Shown: positions 52,734 through 61,679 of the stretch, piece by piece
How the letters are laid out: each line of letters opens with the position of its first letter
Numbering within the stretch: the stretch's first letter is position 1
Assembly: GCF_900105965.1 (NCBI RefSeq)
Contig: NZ_FNTV01000001.1
Location: 2,356,001-2,420,000, forward strand
Direction of reading: 5' to 3'
Length of the DNA stretch: 64,000 nt
From: Arthrobacter alpinus
GTDB taxonomy: Bacteria; Actinomycetota; Actinomycetes; Actinomycetales; Micrococcaceae
Program-made: the position numbers and the translations under genes
The notes under the pieces: model-generated
Database searches by the model: none
Seen by the model: only the letters and a program-made list of their open reading frames with translations
What the model was told of the DNA's origin: nothing

Positions 52734-54203
52734 ATGATTGTTGAATCCGAGCTGTTGGCAGGCTTCCCGGCCGAGGTCCACGTACCGGCCAGCATGGTGG
52801 CGAGCACAGTTGCCGCCTCCAACCGCGTACTCATTGTTCTCGACGACGATCCCACCGGAACCCAGTCCGTCTCCGGCCTGCCCGTCCTCACCCGTTGGGA
52901 CGTTGCGGACTTCGATTGGGTTTTCGCTCACAGGATCGACGGCGCCGCAGCCAAGGCTGTGTACGTCCTGACCAACACCCGCAGCCTGGACCCCGCCGAA
53001 GCCCAGGCCCGCAACCAGGAGATCGTGGTCAACGCCTTGGCTTCGGCCCGTGCGGCTGGCATTTCTGTGGGCTTCGTAAGCCGCAGCGATTCAACTCTCC
53101 GCGGACACTTCCCCCTTGAGCCGGACACCATTGCCGCGACGATGGGCACCGAAGGCGCTGGCTCGGTCGACGGCGTGGTCATCGTTCCGGCCTTCCCCGA
53201 CGCTGGCCGCATCACGATCGGCGGCATTCACTACACCCGCGGTGACCAGGGTGCTCTCATCCCCGTTGCCGAAACTGAATTCGCCAAGGACGCCAGCTTC
53301 GGCTTCACTCACTCCTCCCTTGCCGACTACGTCGAAGAAAAGTCCGGCGGCCGCATTCCCGCCACCCGCGTCATCACGATTGACCTTCACCTCATTCGCC
53401 GCGATACCCCCGAGACTGGCGCCACAGCGATCGCTGATGCCCTCGACGCTGCCACGGATTCCACCCCGATCGTGGTCGACGCCGTGACGGAAAACGATCT
53501 GCGCGTCCTGGCATTGGGGTTGGAAGAATCCGAGCGTCGCGGAAAGTCATTCATCTACCGGGTTGGGCCGCCGTTTGTGCGCGCCCGCATTGGCCAGGAA
53601 ATCCACGAGCCGCTGGTCGCCGCTGAAATCTTCCACGCTGGCCGGACGGTTCCAGCAGGCTCAGCCCGCGGCGGCTTGATCGTGGTTGGTTCCCACGTGG
53701 GCGTGACCACCCGCCAGCTCAAGGCGCTCACCGATGCCCACAGCTCGGCTCGAATCGTCGAGATTGATGTGGAACAACTCCTGTCGGACGACGGCGGCGC
53801 TCACGTGTCCGCCGTCGTCGCCGACATTGTGGCCGCGTTGGCAGCGGGTGACGTCATTGTCCACACCAGCCGCCTGCTAATCAAAACCGATGACGCCGCA
53901 GCGAGCCTGAAGATCGCCCGAACAGTCTCGGCCGCCGTCGTCGATGTAGTCAACCGGACGCTCAAGACCACTCCACCGCGATTCGTCATTGCCAAGGGCG
54001 GCATCACGTCCTCCGATGTGGCCGCGCACGGGCTGGAAATCCGCCACGCCATTGTCCGCGGTCCCATGCTTCCGGGCATCGTTTCGCTGTGGGAACCGGT
54101 TGACGGCCCAGCCGCAGGGATTCCCTACATCGTCTTCGCCGGCAACGTGGGCGACGATCAATCCCTCGCCGACGTCACCCGCAAGCTCAGCGACACGTTC
54201 TAA
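52734..54203 (+). CDS. Four-carbon acid sugar kinase (DUF1537 family, OtnK/DtnK/LtnK type)
   Basis: A 489-residue ATP-dependent kinase of the family that phosphorylates D-threonate, D-erythronate or their 2-/3-oxo acids. The N-domain has VLIVLDDDPTGTQSVSG and VSRSDSTLRGHFPLEPD; the C-domain has AKGGITSSDVAAHGLEI and VFAGNVGDDQSL. The ATG at 52734 has GAGGTG 8 nt upstream and is preferred over an earlier in-frame ATG inside the operator. It is the first gene of a four-gene operon. E. coli YgbK is a related enzyme in the ygbJKLMN cluster. Confidence 0.92.
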   Translation: MIVESELLAGFPAEVHVPASMVASTVAASNRVLIVLDDDPTGTQSVSGLPVLTRWDVADFDWVFAHRIDGAAAKAVYVLTNTRSLDPAEAQARNQEIVVNALASARAAGISVGFVSRSDSTLRGHFPLEPDTIAATMGTEGAGSVDGVVIVPAFPDAGRITIGGIHYTRGDQGALIPVAETEFAKDASFGFTHSSLADYVEEKSGGRIPATRVITIDLHLIRRDTPETGATAIADALDAATDSTPIVVDAVTENDLRVLALGLEESERRGKSFIYRVGPPFVRARIGQEIHEPLVAAEIFHAGRTVPAGSARGGLIVVGSHVGVTTRQLKALTDAHSSARIVEIDVEQLLSDDGGAHVSAVVADIVAALAAGDVIVHTSRLLIKTDDAAASLKIARTVSAAVVDVVNRTLKTTPPRFVIAKGGITSSDVAAHGLEIRHAIVRGPMLPGIVSLWEPVDGPAAGIPYIVFAGNVGDDQSLADVTRKLSDTF

Positions 54204-54228
54204 ACCACAAACTTTCAAGGAGACCATC

Positions 54229-55131
54229 ATGAGCATCAACTACACCGTTACCGTACTGGGCCTGGGCGCCATGGGACTTCCCATGGCCACCCGTTTAGCT
54301 TCAGAATTGACCGTGAACGGCTTCGACATCGCCGAGCCGCGCCTGAAGCTGGCCGAAGAAGCCGGCATCCACACCTTTGACTCGGCGCAGGCTGCAGCCC
54401 GCGGTGCGGACGCCCTCCTGCTGGCCGTCCGCAACGGCGAACAGCTCAACGAGGTGCTTTTTGGTGCGAACGGCGTAGCCGCCGTACTGGCCAAGGGCTC
54501 TGTTGTCATCCTCACCAGCACTGTGGGCACCGAAGCCATCCCTTCCACGGTGGCGCGGTTGGCAGACTTCGGCGTTGAACTCGTGGACGCACCCTTGTCC
54601 GGCGGACCCGTCCGCGCCGGCCAGGGCGACCTGCTGATCGTTGTTGGCGCCTCCCCCGAAGCTCAACGCCAGGCTGCCCCGGTCCTTGAATTGCTGGCTT
54701 CAACTCTCTCGATCGTTGGTGACAAGCCAGGCGACGGACAGGCCCTCAAAACCGTCAATCAGCTGTTGTGCGGTGTCCACATTGCTGCCGCAGCCGAGGC
54801 ACTTGCGCTGGCCGATGCACTGGGACTTGACCAGGCGAAGACCTTGGCCGCTCTCGAAGCCGGTGCCGCCGGATCATTCATGCTCTCCAACCGCGGCCCC
54901 CGCATCCTCGAGGCGTACACCGAAGACGGCGCCGAGGTCCTTAGCCGTTTGGATATCTTCGTCAAGGACATGGGCATTGTTGGCAAGGCCGCACGTGCCG
55001 CCGGTCTGGCAGCTCCCGTTGCCGCAGCCGCCGAGCAGCTTTTCCTGCTGGGTCAGGCCCAGGGTCTGGCCGCAGAGGACGACTCCGCCGTCATCAAGGT
55101 TGTTGCCCCCACCCAGCGTCACGCCGGCTAG
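54229..55131 (+). CDS. NAD-dependent beta-hydroxyacid dehydrogenase (LtnD/GarR type)
   Basis: A 300-residue dehydrogenase of the 3-hydroxyisobutyrate/L-threonate family. It has the Rossmann start VTVLGLGAMGLPMATRL, substrate motif DAPLSGGPVRAGQGDL, catalytic Lys in GDGQALKTVNQLL, and C-terminal FVKDMGIVGKAA. AAGGAGA precedes the ATG at 54229; longer starts run into the kinase gene. In acid-sugar clusters it oxidises the sugar acid to an oxo acid, which the kinase then phosphorylates. Whether the substrate is threonate, erythronate or another C4 acid is not visible. Confidence 0.9.
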   Translation: MSINYTVTVLGLGAMGLPMATRLASELTVNGFDIAEPRLKLAEEAGIHTFDSAQAAARGADALLLAVRNGEQLNEVLFGANGVAAVLAKGSVVILTSTVGTEAIPSTVARLADFGVELVDAPLSGGPVRAGQGDLLIVVGASPEAQRQAAPVLELLASTLSIVGDKPGDGQALKTVNQLLCGVHIAAAAEALALADALGLDQAKTLAALEAGAAGSFMLSNRGPRILEAYTEDGAEVLSRLDIFVKDMGIVGKAARAAGLAAPVAAAAEQLFLLGQAQGLAAEDDSAVIKVVAPTQRHAG

Positions 55132-55182
55132 GCACCCAGCACCTAACCCCTGATACTTCGTGTCAAAGGAGACATCTGAACC

Positions 55183-56637
55183 ATGAACACCCTCATCACC
55201 CCCTTGATGCTTGCTGCGGCTGACGCTCCGGTCATCAAGCCTGAAGTAGAGCTTGGAACGCCACTATTGTTGGCGATCGCCGCCGCTGGCGTGGCCCTGC
55301 TTCTTGTCATGATCATCCGCTTCAAGATCCACGCCTTCGTGGCGCTGCTGACCGTCAGTATTCTGGTGGCCGTGGCGGCCCGGATTCCGCTGGGCAGCAT
55401 TTTCACAGTTGTCTCCACGGGAGTGGGCGGAACCATGGGCAAAGTGGCGTTGCTTATTGCTCTTGGCGCCATTCTGGGACGCATGATTGAAGTTTCCGGC
55501 GGCGTGCAATCGTTGGCCGACCACTTCACGGCCAAGCTGGGGCCCAAGCGTGTGGCCGTTGCCTTGACCATTGTTGGCTTCCTGGTTGCCATCCCGGTGT
55601 TCTTTGAAGTTGGCGTGATTGTCCTTGTGCCGATCGTCTATGCGTTCGCCAAAATCGCCAAGGTCCACCCCATCAAGTTTGGTTTGCCCATGGCCGGCAT
55701 CATGCTTGCCATCCACGTGGCCGTTCCGCCGCACCCGGGCATTGTGGCCGGTGCAGGCGTTCTGGGAGCCGATGTTGGACTCATCATGATCATTTCACTG
55801 ATCATCTGTGTGCCACTGGGCTTCCTGTCCTACTGGGTTGCCAGCATCATGAACCGCAAGGAATTTGCCCTGTTGCCCAGCGTGCGTGCGCAGATTGAGG
55901 AGTTCGGTAACCCGGAAACCCTCGTGGCATCACACAAGGGCACCACGGCGCCGCCTCGCCCCCGCTTGATCATTGGGCTTATTGCCGCTCCGATTGTCTT
56001 GATCCTTGCCGGCACCATCGGCACCATGACGCTCCCCAAAGACTCGTTCTGGTACAGCTTCAGCTCGTTTGTGGGCAACCCCTTCTTCGCCTTGCTCGTG
56101 GCCGTGGGGCTTTCCTTCTTCACGTTGGCGGTCCGCCGCGGCTGGTCCCTCCAGGAAACCAGCGACATCTTTGAGGGTGCGCTGCCGCCCATCGCCTCCA
56201 TCTTGATGATCGTGGCTGGTGGTGGCATCTTTGGCACCGTCCTGCAGGTCAGCGGAATTGGCGGGGCACTGTCCCACACGCTCGACGGCTGGGGCGTTCC
56301 CGTTCTGCTGCTCGGCTTCATCATTTCCCTGGCCTTGCGTGCGGCCCAGGGTTCGGCAACTGTGGCCATCGTGACCACCACGGGACTGCTTTCCAGCGCG
56401 ATCTTGGCTGGCGGTTACTCGCCGCTCCAGATCGCCGTCATTACAGTCGCGATCGGTTTTGGAGCGCTGGGCCTCTCCCACGTCACCGACGCCGGATTCT
56501 GGGTGGTGGTCCGCTACTACGGCTTGACTGTCGCCGACGGCTTGCGGACCTGGACGGTGCTCACCACCATCCTTGGACTGGCCGGATTTGCACTGACCTT
56601 TGTAGTTTGGATCTTTGTAGGAGGCTTGAACACCTGA
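55183..56637 (+). CDS. GntP-family sugar-acid:H+ symporter
   Basis: A 484-residue transporter with about 12-13 helices. Family landmarks are GALLIALGAILG-like KVALLIALGAILGRMIEVSGG, the segment VAIPVFFEVGVIVLVPIVYA, AVPPHPGIVAGA and GLSHVTDAGFWVVVRYYGL. It is the GntP/YgbN type that imports gluconate or similar acids. It is the uptake system of the acid-sugar operon, with AAGGAG upstream. Its stop shares one base with the aldolase start (TGATG). Confidence 0.93.
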   Translation: MNTLITPLMLAAADAPVIKPEVELGTPLLLAIAAAGVALLLVMIIRFKIHAFVALLTVSILVAVAARIPLGSIFTVVSTGVGGTMGKVALLIALGAILGRMIEVSGGVQSLADHFTAKLGPKRVAVALTIVGFLVAIPVFFEVGVIVLVPIVYAFAKIAKVHPIKFGLPMAGIMLAIHVAVPPHPGIVAGAGVLGADVGLIMIISLIICVPLGFLSYWVASIMNRKEFALLPSVRAQIEEFGNPETLVASHKGTTAPPRPRLIIGLIAAPIVLILAGTIGTMTLPKDSFWYSFSSFVGNPFFALLVAVGLSFFTLAVRRGWSLQETSDIFEGALPPIASILMIVAGGGIFGTVLQVSGIGGALSHTLDGWGVPVLLLGFIISLALRAAQGSATVAIVTTTGLLSSAILAGGYSPLQIAVITVAIGFGALGLSHVTDAGFWVVVRYYGLTVADGLRTWTVLTTILGLAGFALTFVVWIFVGGLNT

Positions 56638-57479
56638 TGCGTACATCATTGAACACCTTGGTTTCTGAATCCCTGGCCCGCGGCAACGCCGTCCCAGCAT
56701 TCACCTGCTACGACTTCACCACAGCCCTTGCCGTGGTGGCCGAAGCCGAATCGGCCGGCCGCGGAGTGATTCTCTTGGTTGCCCCGAAGACCGCCGCATC
56801 AACGCAGGGTCTGCGGCTTGTGACGGCCCTGCGAGCGTTGGCGGATGCCGCTTCTGTTCCAGTGTCTGTACAACTGGATCATGCAAGCGACATCCCCACG
56901 ATTTTGGCTGGCATCGAGGCCGGAGCTGACTCCGTCCTGGCCGACGGATCTTCCCTGGATATCAACGCCAACATCGCTTTGGTTCGCGCGGTGCGGGAAG
57001 CCATTGCCGATCCTTCCGTGGTCATCGAGGCCGAGCTGGGCGGGCTGGCTGGCGACGAGGACCGCGCTTTCGCAGCTGTGGCTACAGGGTTGACAGCGGC
57101 AGATCAGGTTGCTGGATTTGTCCGCGACAGCGGAGCGCAGCTGCTTGCCGTCGCCGTCGGAAATGTCCACGGCAAGTACGCCGGCGAGCCCAACCTTCGG
57201 TGGGATCTGCTGGAGCAAATCTCAGCTTTCTCCGGTGTTCCGCTGGTACTCCACGGAGCGTCCGGTATTCCCGCCGACGATCTCGCCCGAACTCCGGCGT
57301 TTGGCGTGGGCAAGGTCAACTTCAACACTGAGCTGCGCACCAGCGTGTTGCACATGCTCGAAAATGAAACCGGCGCGCACCGGGCCGACGGCGAAAACCT
57401 CTTGGGGCTTGTCAACGTTTGGCAGAACACTGTACGAGGATTCACGGGCAGCACATTGCGGACCCTTGGCGCCGGATAG
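56637..57479 (+). CDS. Class II fructose-bisphosphate aldolase-family enzyme
   Basis: A 280-residue zinc-dependent aldolase family protein. Metal-binding His are in QLDHASD, GNVHGKY and VLHGASGIP; VNFNTELRTSV is the phosphate-site region. It starts RTSLNTLVSESLARGNAVPAF. Length and spacing resemble GatY/KbaY-type ketose-bisphosphate aldolases. In the acid-sugar operon it takes the place normally held by a class II aldolase/decarboxylase of the OtnC type, so its substrate is probably a phosphorylated oxo acid instead of fructose bisphosphate. The start overlaps the transporter stop. Confidence 0.85.
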   Translation: MRTSLNTLVSESLARGNAVPAFTCYDFTTALAVVAEAESAGRGVILLVAPKTAASTQGLRLVTALRALADAASVPVSVQLDHASDIPTILAGIEAGADSVLADGSSLDINANIALVRAVREAIADPSVVIEAELGGLAGDEDRAFAAVATGLTAADQVAGFVRDSGAQLLAVAVGNVHGKYAGEPNLRWDLLEQISAFSGVPLVLHGASGIPADDLARTPAFGVGKVNFNTELRTSVLHMLENETGAHRADGENLLGLVNVWQNTVRGFTGSTLRTLGAG

Positions 57480-57605
57480 CTTAATGGTGCACCTAACGTT
57501 GCGCTTATGTAGGCGTCGAGAACTGTTGGCTTCACGGTCGGGACGTTGACTGGATCGGGCTGAACCCACCCACGCAGTGCCATCACACGACTGTATTAAC
57601 ATTGG

Positions 57606-58205
57606 ATGGGGCCCTCCAATCTGGCAGCCCCTCACTTCAGATGGTTGGTGTCCATGATCGTCCACGAAACTGCGAAGCGCAGCCGGGATGCTCGGTCGTC
57701 GTTTCTTGCCATGATTTCTGGCCAACCGGACAGGCTTAGACGGCGAAGCATCTCCCTGGGTGTCGCTCCAGACGACGCCCAAGATGTGGCCCAAACGGCT
57801 TTGCTGCGGGCTTGGCGCTCCATCGAAACATTGCAGTCCCTGGAACCCGGACAGATGTGCTCGTGGCTGGACAGAATTGCACGAAACACTGCGATCGACC
57901 TCGCCCGCAAGCAAGCGCGGGCCTCGCTGGTACCGCTCGAGGAAAGCATCGAAGATCCCAAGAGCTTCCCTCGAGAAAGTGAAGTCCGGGAGATCCTTAA
58001 CAGCGCATTGCACGCCATCGCGAATCTCCCGCTAACGCTCCGAGAACCGCTGATCCTCAGCGTGGCAGAAGAGCTGACCGCACCCGAGATCGCCGATCGA
58101 CTGCAGATATCCGCTGCCGCCGTGCGGCAGCGGATATCCCGGGCCCGCAAGCGGCTCATCGAGAGCCGGGACGGTGCTACTCCCGGCTCAGCGAAGCATT
58201 CGTGA
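57606..58205 (+). CDS. ECF-type RNA polymerase sigma factor
   Basis: A 199-residue sigma-70 family protein with region 2 (GVAPDDAQDVAQTALLRAWRSI, then CSWLDRIARNTAIDLARKQ) and region 4 (LPLTLREPLILSVAEELTAPEIADRL, AAAVRQRISRARKRLIES). TATTAA ends 6 nt before the ATG at 57606; the ATG at 57654 is an alternative start. No anti-sigma gene is adjacent. Its end overlaps the convergent YdhR-like gene by 29 bp. Confidence 0.85.
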   Translation: MGPSNLAAPHFRWLVSMIVHETAKRSRDARSSFLAMISGQPDRLRRRSISLGVAPDDAQDVAQTALLRAWRSIETLQSLEPGQMCSWLDRIARNTAIDLARKQARASLVPLEESIEDPKSFPRESEVREILNSALHAIANLPLTLREPLILSVAEELTAPEIADRLQISAAAVRQRISRARKRLIESRDGATPGSAKHS

Positions 58206-58488
58206 TCGCGGACAGCGGCTCGTTGACTTCATGACGGTTGATGATCACTCCTGTGACGCCCAAGGATTCCAACCGGCCTGAGTGCAGCTCTATGAAATCA
58301 TCGGCGGCCGCAGCGTCGGCGAAGAGGTAAACCCCACCCGCGGATTTCTCGCCCGGCTTCTCCGTCCAAACTTTCCAGACAAGGCCGGGTTGCTTGTCGA
58401 TTTCGGCAGCCAGCGGCGCGAAGGCAGTTGCCATGTCAGCGCCGAAGGGGCCCTCAAAGGGGAAGTCAAAGATGACGAGGTTCAACAT
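58177..58488 (-). CDS. YdhR-like putative monooxygenase (dimeric alpha-beta barrel)
   Basis: A 103-residue protein: MLNLVIFDFPFEGPFG, then LAAEIDKQPGLVWKVWTEKPGEKSAGGVYLFADAA and VTGVIINRHEVNEPL. This matches the YdhR group of small dimeric alpha-beta barrel proteins, whose activity on aromatic compounds is only predicted. GAAGGAAA precedes the ATG. It overlaps the ECF sigma gene tail to tail. Confidence 0.85.
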   Translation of the reverse strand: MLNLVIFDFPFEGPFGADMATAFAPLAAEIDKQPGLVWKVWTEKPGEKSAGGVYLFADAAAADDFIELHSGRLESLGVTGVIINRHEVNEPLSAITNASLSRE

Positions 58489-58731
58489 GAGGAATTTCCT
58501 TCTTTCCGGAGCCCCACGTTGGGGTTCCCACTTGGAAAGACGCTGGTATCAGCAAAGTGTGACATCGGTTCGGAGATTATCTTGCCGGGACAGCTCGGCG
58601 GCAGTGGGATCATGCGTCGCGAGCTTGGCTCGTTGTGAATGCGAAAGGACATATCCGGTGCCTTGAACGCCGCAAGTTCCTGGGTGCGCAAAGATCTACC
58701 CGCGCCGCCTCGCCGGGGCTATTGTGTGAAC

Positions 58732-58899
58732 ATGAGCAAGAACTCCGATTATGACGACAAAGACTTGATCAACGAGCCCTCCTCCGCCGATCCCCTGGCT
58801 GAGGTCTACTCCGAGATGGTTTCCCCGGACATCGAGGAAATCAACGAGCACGCAGCTGCGCTGGAAGAAGAAGCCGAGATCGAGCCGGACTCACTGTAA
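58732..58899 (+). CDS. Small acidic protein (55 aa)
   Basis: A 55-residue, very acidic protein starting MSKNSDYDDKDLINEPSS and ending EAEIEPDSL, with about 19 Asp/Glu. The longer upstream frame has no ribosome-binding site and a different composition. TATTGT ends 6 nt before the ATG, so a leaderless mRNA is possible. It sits between two minus-strand genes. No function is recognised. Confidence 0.55.
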   Translation: MSKNSDYDDKDLINEPSSADPLAEVYSEMVSPDIEEINEHAAALEEEAEIEPDSL

Positions 58900-58926
58900 G
58901 AGTCAGGACCCGACCACCGCCGCTTG

Positions 58927-60159
58927 TTAGCTGGCCTTGAGCCGTGACTTTGTGATGCTCGCCGGGTCGGCCAGGAGCGGGGCGAATGCCAGCTGTGCCG
59001 CGCCAATCATGAGCAGGTCCAGGCCTAGCTCGGCGCGAGCAAACCTGACGTCTTCGCGCGGCCCCATGAGCACGCGGCCGCGAACACCCGATTCCAATAG
59101 CTTCGGCGCCACCGCATACAAAAGTCCGAGGAAGCCACCCAAAATAACCAGTTCCGGGTTGAAAATGTTGACGGTTCCCCGCAGGGCCTCAGCCAGGAAC
59201 CCCACCTGCCGGGTGACAAGTTCCAAGACGGCAGGCTCTGCACCTTCCTGTCGAGCAAATTCGGCCAGCAAAACGCTCTCCAGCTGCTCGCTTTCGGCAG
59301 CGTCCAAGCCAACTGCGGCAAGCAGTGCCGACTGCCGAACCTCGGTTTCCAGGCAGCCGTGCGCCCCACAATGACACAACATCCCGGCTGAATTCACCAG
59401 AGTATGTCCAAACTCGCCTGCGAATCCACTCAGTCCCCGGTAGAGCTCGTTGTTGATGACAATGCCGCCACCAATACCGCTGGCACCGCCGTTGAGATAA
59501 ATATGCTGGCGTGCCCCGCGGCCGGAGCCAAAGGTACTTTCCGCCGAAATTGCGGCGGATGCATCGTTGGCGGAGACAACGGGAAGACCCAACGCGTCAC
59601 CGAGCATCGCCGAGAAAGGCACGTTGTGCCAGTCGAGGTGAGGCGCCACAACAACCTCGCCGTCGGTTCCGCGAACCAGTCCCGGCACGGCAACTCCCAC
59701 ACCCACTGTGCGGTAGGAACTATCCAGTTCTCCCCGCATTCCGGCCACCACGGCGCCAACAATATTGACCACTTCATCAGGGGTGGGGACGCGGGCGGTG
59801 TCATAGCGGATACGTTTGAGCACCTGGCCGGAGAGTGAAACCAGCCCAATGGTCACGGCATCGACCTCAGGGTTAACTGCGATGGCCACGATGTCTTCTC
59901 GGGGCACGATGATGGCGCTGGGCCGGCCGGCATGGCTGCTAGCGCCGGGTTCGCGTTCATCGACCAGGCCAAGCTCCACCAGCTCAGCAACCAGCCCGCC
60001 AACGGTTGAGCGGTTCAGTCCGGTCATCTTGGTGACCTCCGCACGGGAAACCCTCCCCCGGACATGGGCCAGCCCCAGCACGATCGCGAGATTGTTGCGC
60101 CTCACATCATCGAGGTTGTTGCCTCTTTGCCCCGGACGCGTCTGTTCCATGGTTGCCAC
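58927..60159 (-). CDS. xylR: ROK-family repressor, XylR type
   Basis: A 410-residue ROK regulator. The N-terminal winged helix is at ~25-80 (GRVSRAEVTKMTGLNRSTVGGLVAEL). The ROK domain has IYLNGGASGIGGGIV, GFAGEFGHTLV and the zinc motif CHCGAHGCLE. The GTG at 60159 is chosen since AGAGGTG lies 7 nt upstream. It is divergent from xylA, and an inverted repeat overlaps the xylA -10 region, so xylose-responsive repression of xylAB is inferred. Confidence 0.9.
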   Translation of the reverse strand: MATMEQTRPGQRGNNLDDVRRNNLAIVLGLAHVRGRVSRAEVTKMTGLNRSTVGGLVAELVELGLVDEREPGASSHAGRPSAIIVPREDIVAIAVNPEVDAVTIGLVSLSGQVLKRIRYDTARVPTPDEVVNIVGAVVAGMRGELDSSYRTVGVGVAVPGLVRGTDGEVVVAPHLDWHNVPFSAMLGDALGLPVVSANDASAAISAESTFGSGRGARQHIYLNGGASGIGGGIVINNELYRGLSGFAGEFGHTLVNSAGMLCHCGAHGCLETEVRQSALLAAVGLDAAESEQLESVLLAEFARQEGAEPAVLELVTRQVGFLAEALRGTVNIFNPELVILGGFLGLLYAVAPKLLESGVRGRVLMGPREDVRFARAELGLDLLMIGAAQLAFAPLLADPASITKSRLKAS

Positions 60160-60405
60160 TGAACTCACCTCTTTCACTGCCAATAAGCGTACTGTGCTGC
60201 ACTCGATCAGGCCCTTCGCCGCCTGCGCAAGGTGCTGGGCAGCCGCCGGTCGCCACCTGAGCCGTGGTCCGGCGTCGTTCTTGAAGGACGTTGGCGTGAC
60301 ACATTTGATTACATTAGCAACTTAATGCCCGCTTTACACCGAGTATGGCACTTTGTTCAAGAATTTACCGGAACTCAGCTCACGGCAATTCCCATGGCAA
60401 TTCGC

Positions 60406-60434
60406 TTGACGTAGGCCACTTCCTGCAATATGTT
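60406..60434 (+). promoter_or_regulatory. xylAB promoter
   Basis: TTGACG (60406-60411) and TATGTT (60429-60434) are exactly 17 bp apart, a good sigma-70-type promoter about 50 nt upstream of the xylA ATG. The rest of the 325-bp xylR-xylA spacer (60160-60484) holds no gene. Confidence 0.65.
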
Positions 60435-60446
60435 CTTACTCAGAAC
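60432..60446. promoter_or_regulatory. Candidate XylR operator
   Basis: GTTCTTACTCAGAAC is an inverted repeat of two 5-bp arms around 5 bp. It overlaps the xylA -10 box, so a bound repressor would block RNA polymerase. Confidence 0.5.
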
Positions 60447-60484
60447 TTATTTATTTGAGACTCACATCACCCCGGAGGTAACCC

Positions 60485-61675
60485 ATGGCATTGCAGCCAA
60501 CCCGCGAAGACAAATTCTCATTCGGTCTCTGGACCGTCGGATGGGAAGCACAGGACCAGTTCGGATCGGCAACACGCCCCAAGCTGGACACCGTTGAGGC
60601 CGTCAACCGTCTCAGCGATCTGGGCGCCTATGGCCTGACGTTCCACGACAACGATCTGTTCCCGTTCGATGCCACGGCAGCAGAGCGCCAGCACGAGATC
60701 GACCGCCTCAAGGGCGCCCTGGACTCCACCGGCATGATCGTGCCGATGGTGACTACCAACCTCTTCAGCCACCCTGTCTTCAAGGACGGCGGATTCACCT
60801 CCAACGACCGCGGCGTGCGTCGCTATGCCATCCGCAAGGTCATCGAGAACATTGACCTGGCCGCCGAGCTGGGCGCGGAAACGTTCGTCATGTGGGGCGG
60901 TCGCGAAGGCAGCGAATACGATTCCGCCAAGGACATCCGAGGCGCCCTGGAGCGTTACCGCGAGGCCGTGAACCTGTTGGGCGATTACGTCACCGACAAG
61001 GGCTACAACATCCGCTTCGCGATTGAGCCCAAGCCGAACGAACCCCGCGGCGACATCCTCCTGCCCACCCTTGGCCACGCCATGGCGTTCATCGAAACGC
61101 TCGAACGCCCCGAAATGGTGGGCATCAACCCGGAAACCGGCCACGAGCAAATGGCAGGACTGAACTTCACCCACGGCATCGCCCAGGCGCTTTATCAGGG
61201 CAAGCTGTTCCACATTGACCTCAACGGCCAGCGCTCCATCAAGTTTGATCAGGACCTGGTATTCGGCCATGGCGATCTGCAAAACGCGTTCTCCCTGGTT
61301 GACCTGCTTGAAAACGGCGGCCCCAACGGTGGCCCGTCCTACACCGGCCCGCGCCACTTTGACTACAAGCCCTCACGCACCGAAGACATCAACGGCGTTT
61401 GGGATTCGGCCGCCGCCAACATGCAGACCTACCTGCTGCTCAAGGAACGCGCCACAGCATTTCGCGCCGATCCCGAGGTTCAGGCCGCGCTGCTCGCCTC
61501 CCGCGTGGATGAAATCAACGAGCCCACCCTGAACCCGGGTGAGACCTGGGAAGCCCTCCGCGCCGACAAGGCCTCCTACGAGGAATTCGACACAGAATCG
61601 TACTTCGGCGGCAAGGGCTTCGGCTTCGTCAAGCTGCAGCAGCTCTTCATTGAGCACCTGCTGGGCGCCCGGTAA
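60485..61675 (+). CDS. xylA: Xylose isomerase (class I, actinobacterial type)
   Basis: A 396-residue TIM-barrel enzyme that converts D-xylose to D-xylulose. The catalytic His54/Asp57 lie in FHDNDLFPF, metal ligands in [13 protein letters not shown] (Glu, Lys), [11 protein letters not shown] (Glu, His), FHIDLNGQ (Asp), FGHGDL and HFDYKPSRT. The length matches the Streptomyces/Arthrobacter class. A strong GGAGGT precedes the ATG. xylB follows after 4 nt. Confidence 0.97.
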   Translation: MALQPTREDKFSFGLWTVGWEAQDQFGSATRPKLDTVEAVNRLSDLGAYGLTFHDNDLFPFDATAAERQHEIDRLKGALDSTGMIVPMVTTNLFSHPVFKDGGFTSNDRGVRRYAIRKVIENIDLAAELGAETFVMWGGREGSEYDSAKDIRGALERYREAVNLLGDYVTDKGYNIRFAIEPKPNEPRGDILLPTLGHAMAFIETLERPEMVGINPETGHEQMAGLNFTHGIAQALYQGKLFHIDLNGQRSIKFDQDLVFGHGDLQNAFSLVDLLENGGPNGGPSYTGPRHFDYKPSRTEDINGVWDSAAANMQTYLLLKERATAFRADPEVQAALLASRVDEINEPTLNPGETWEALRADKASYEEFDTESYFGGKGFGFVKLQQLFIEHLLGAR

Positions 61676-61679
61676 CCCC

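Noticed and set aside
53989..54228. N-terminal extension of the dehydrogenase
   Set aside because: It overlaps the kinase gene out of frame, while an AAGGAGA site and the Rossmann start fix the ATG at 54229.
61539..61679. N-terminal extension of xylulokinase
   Set aside because: It overlaps xylA in another frame; the FGGY family start is at 61680.
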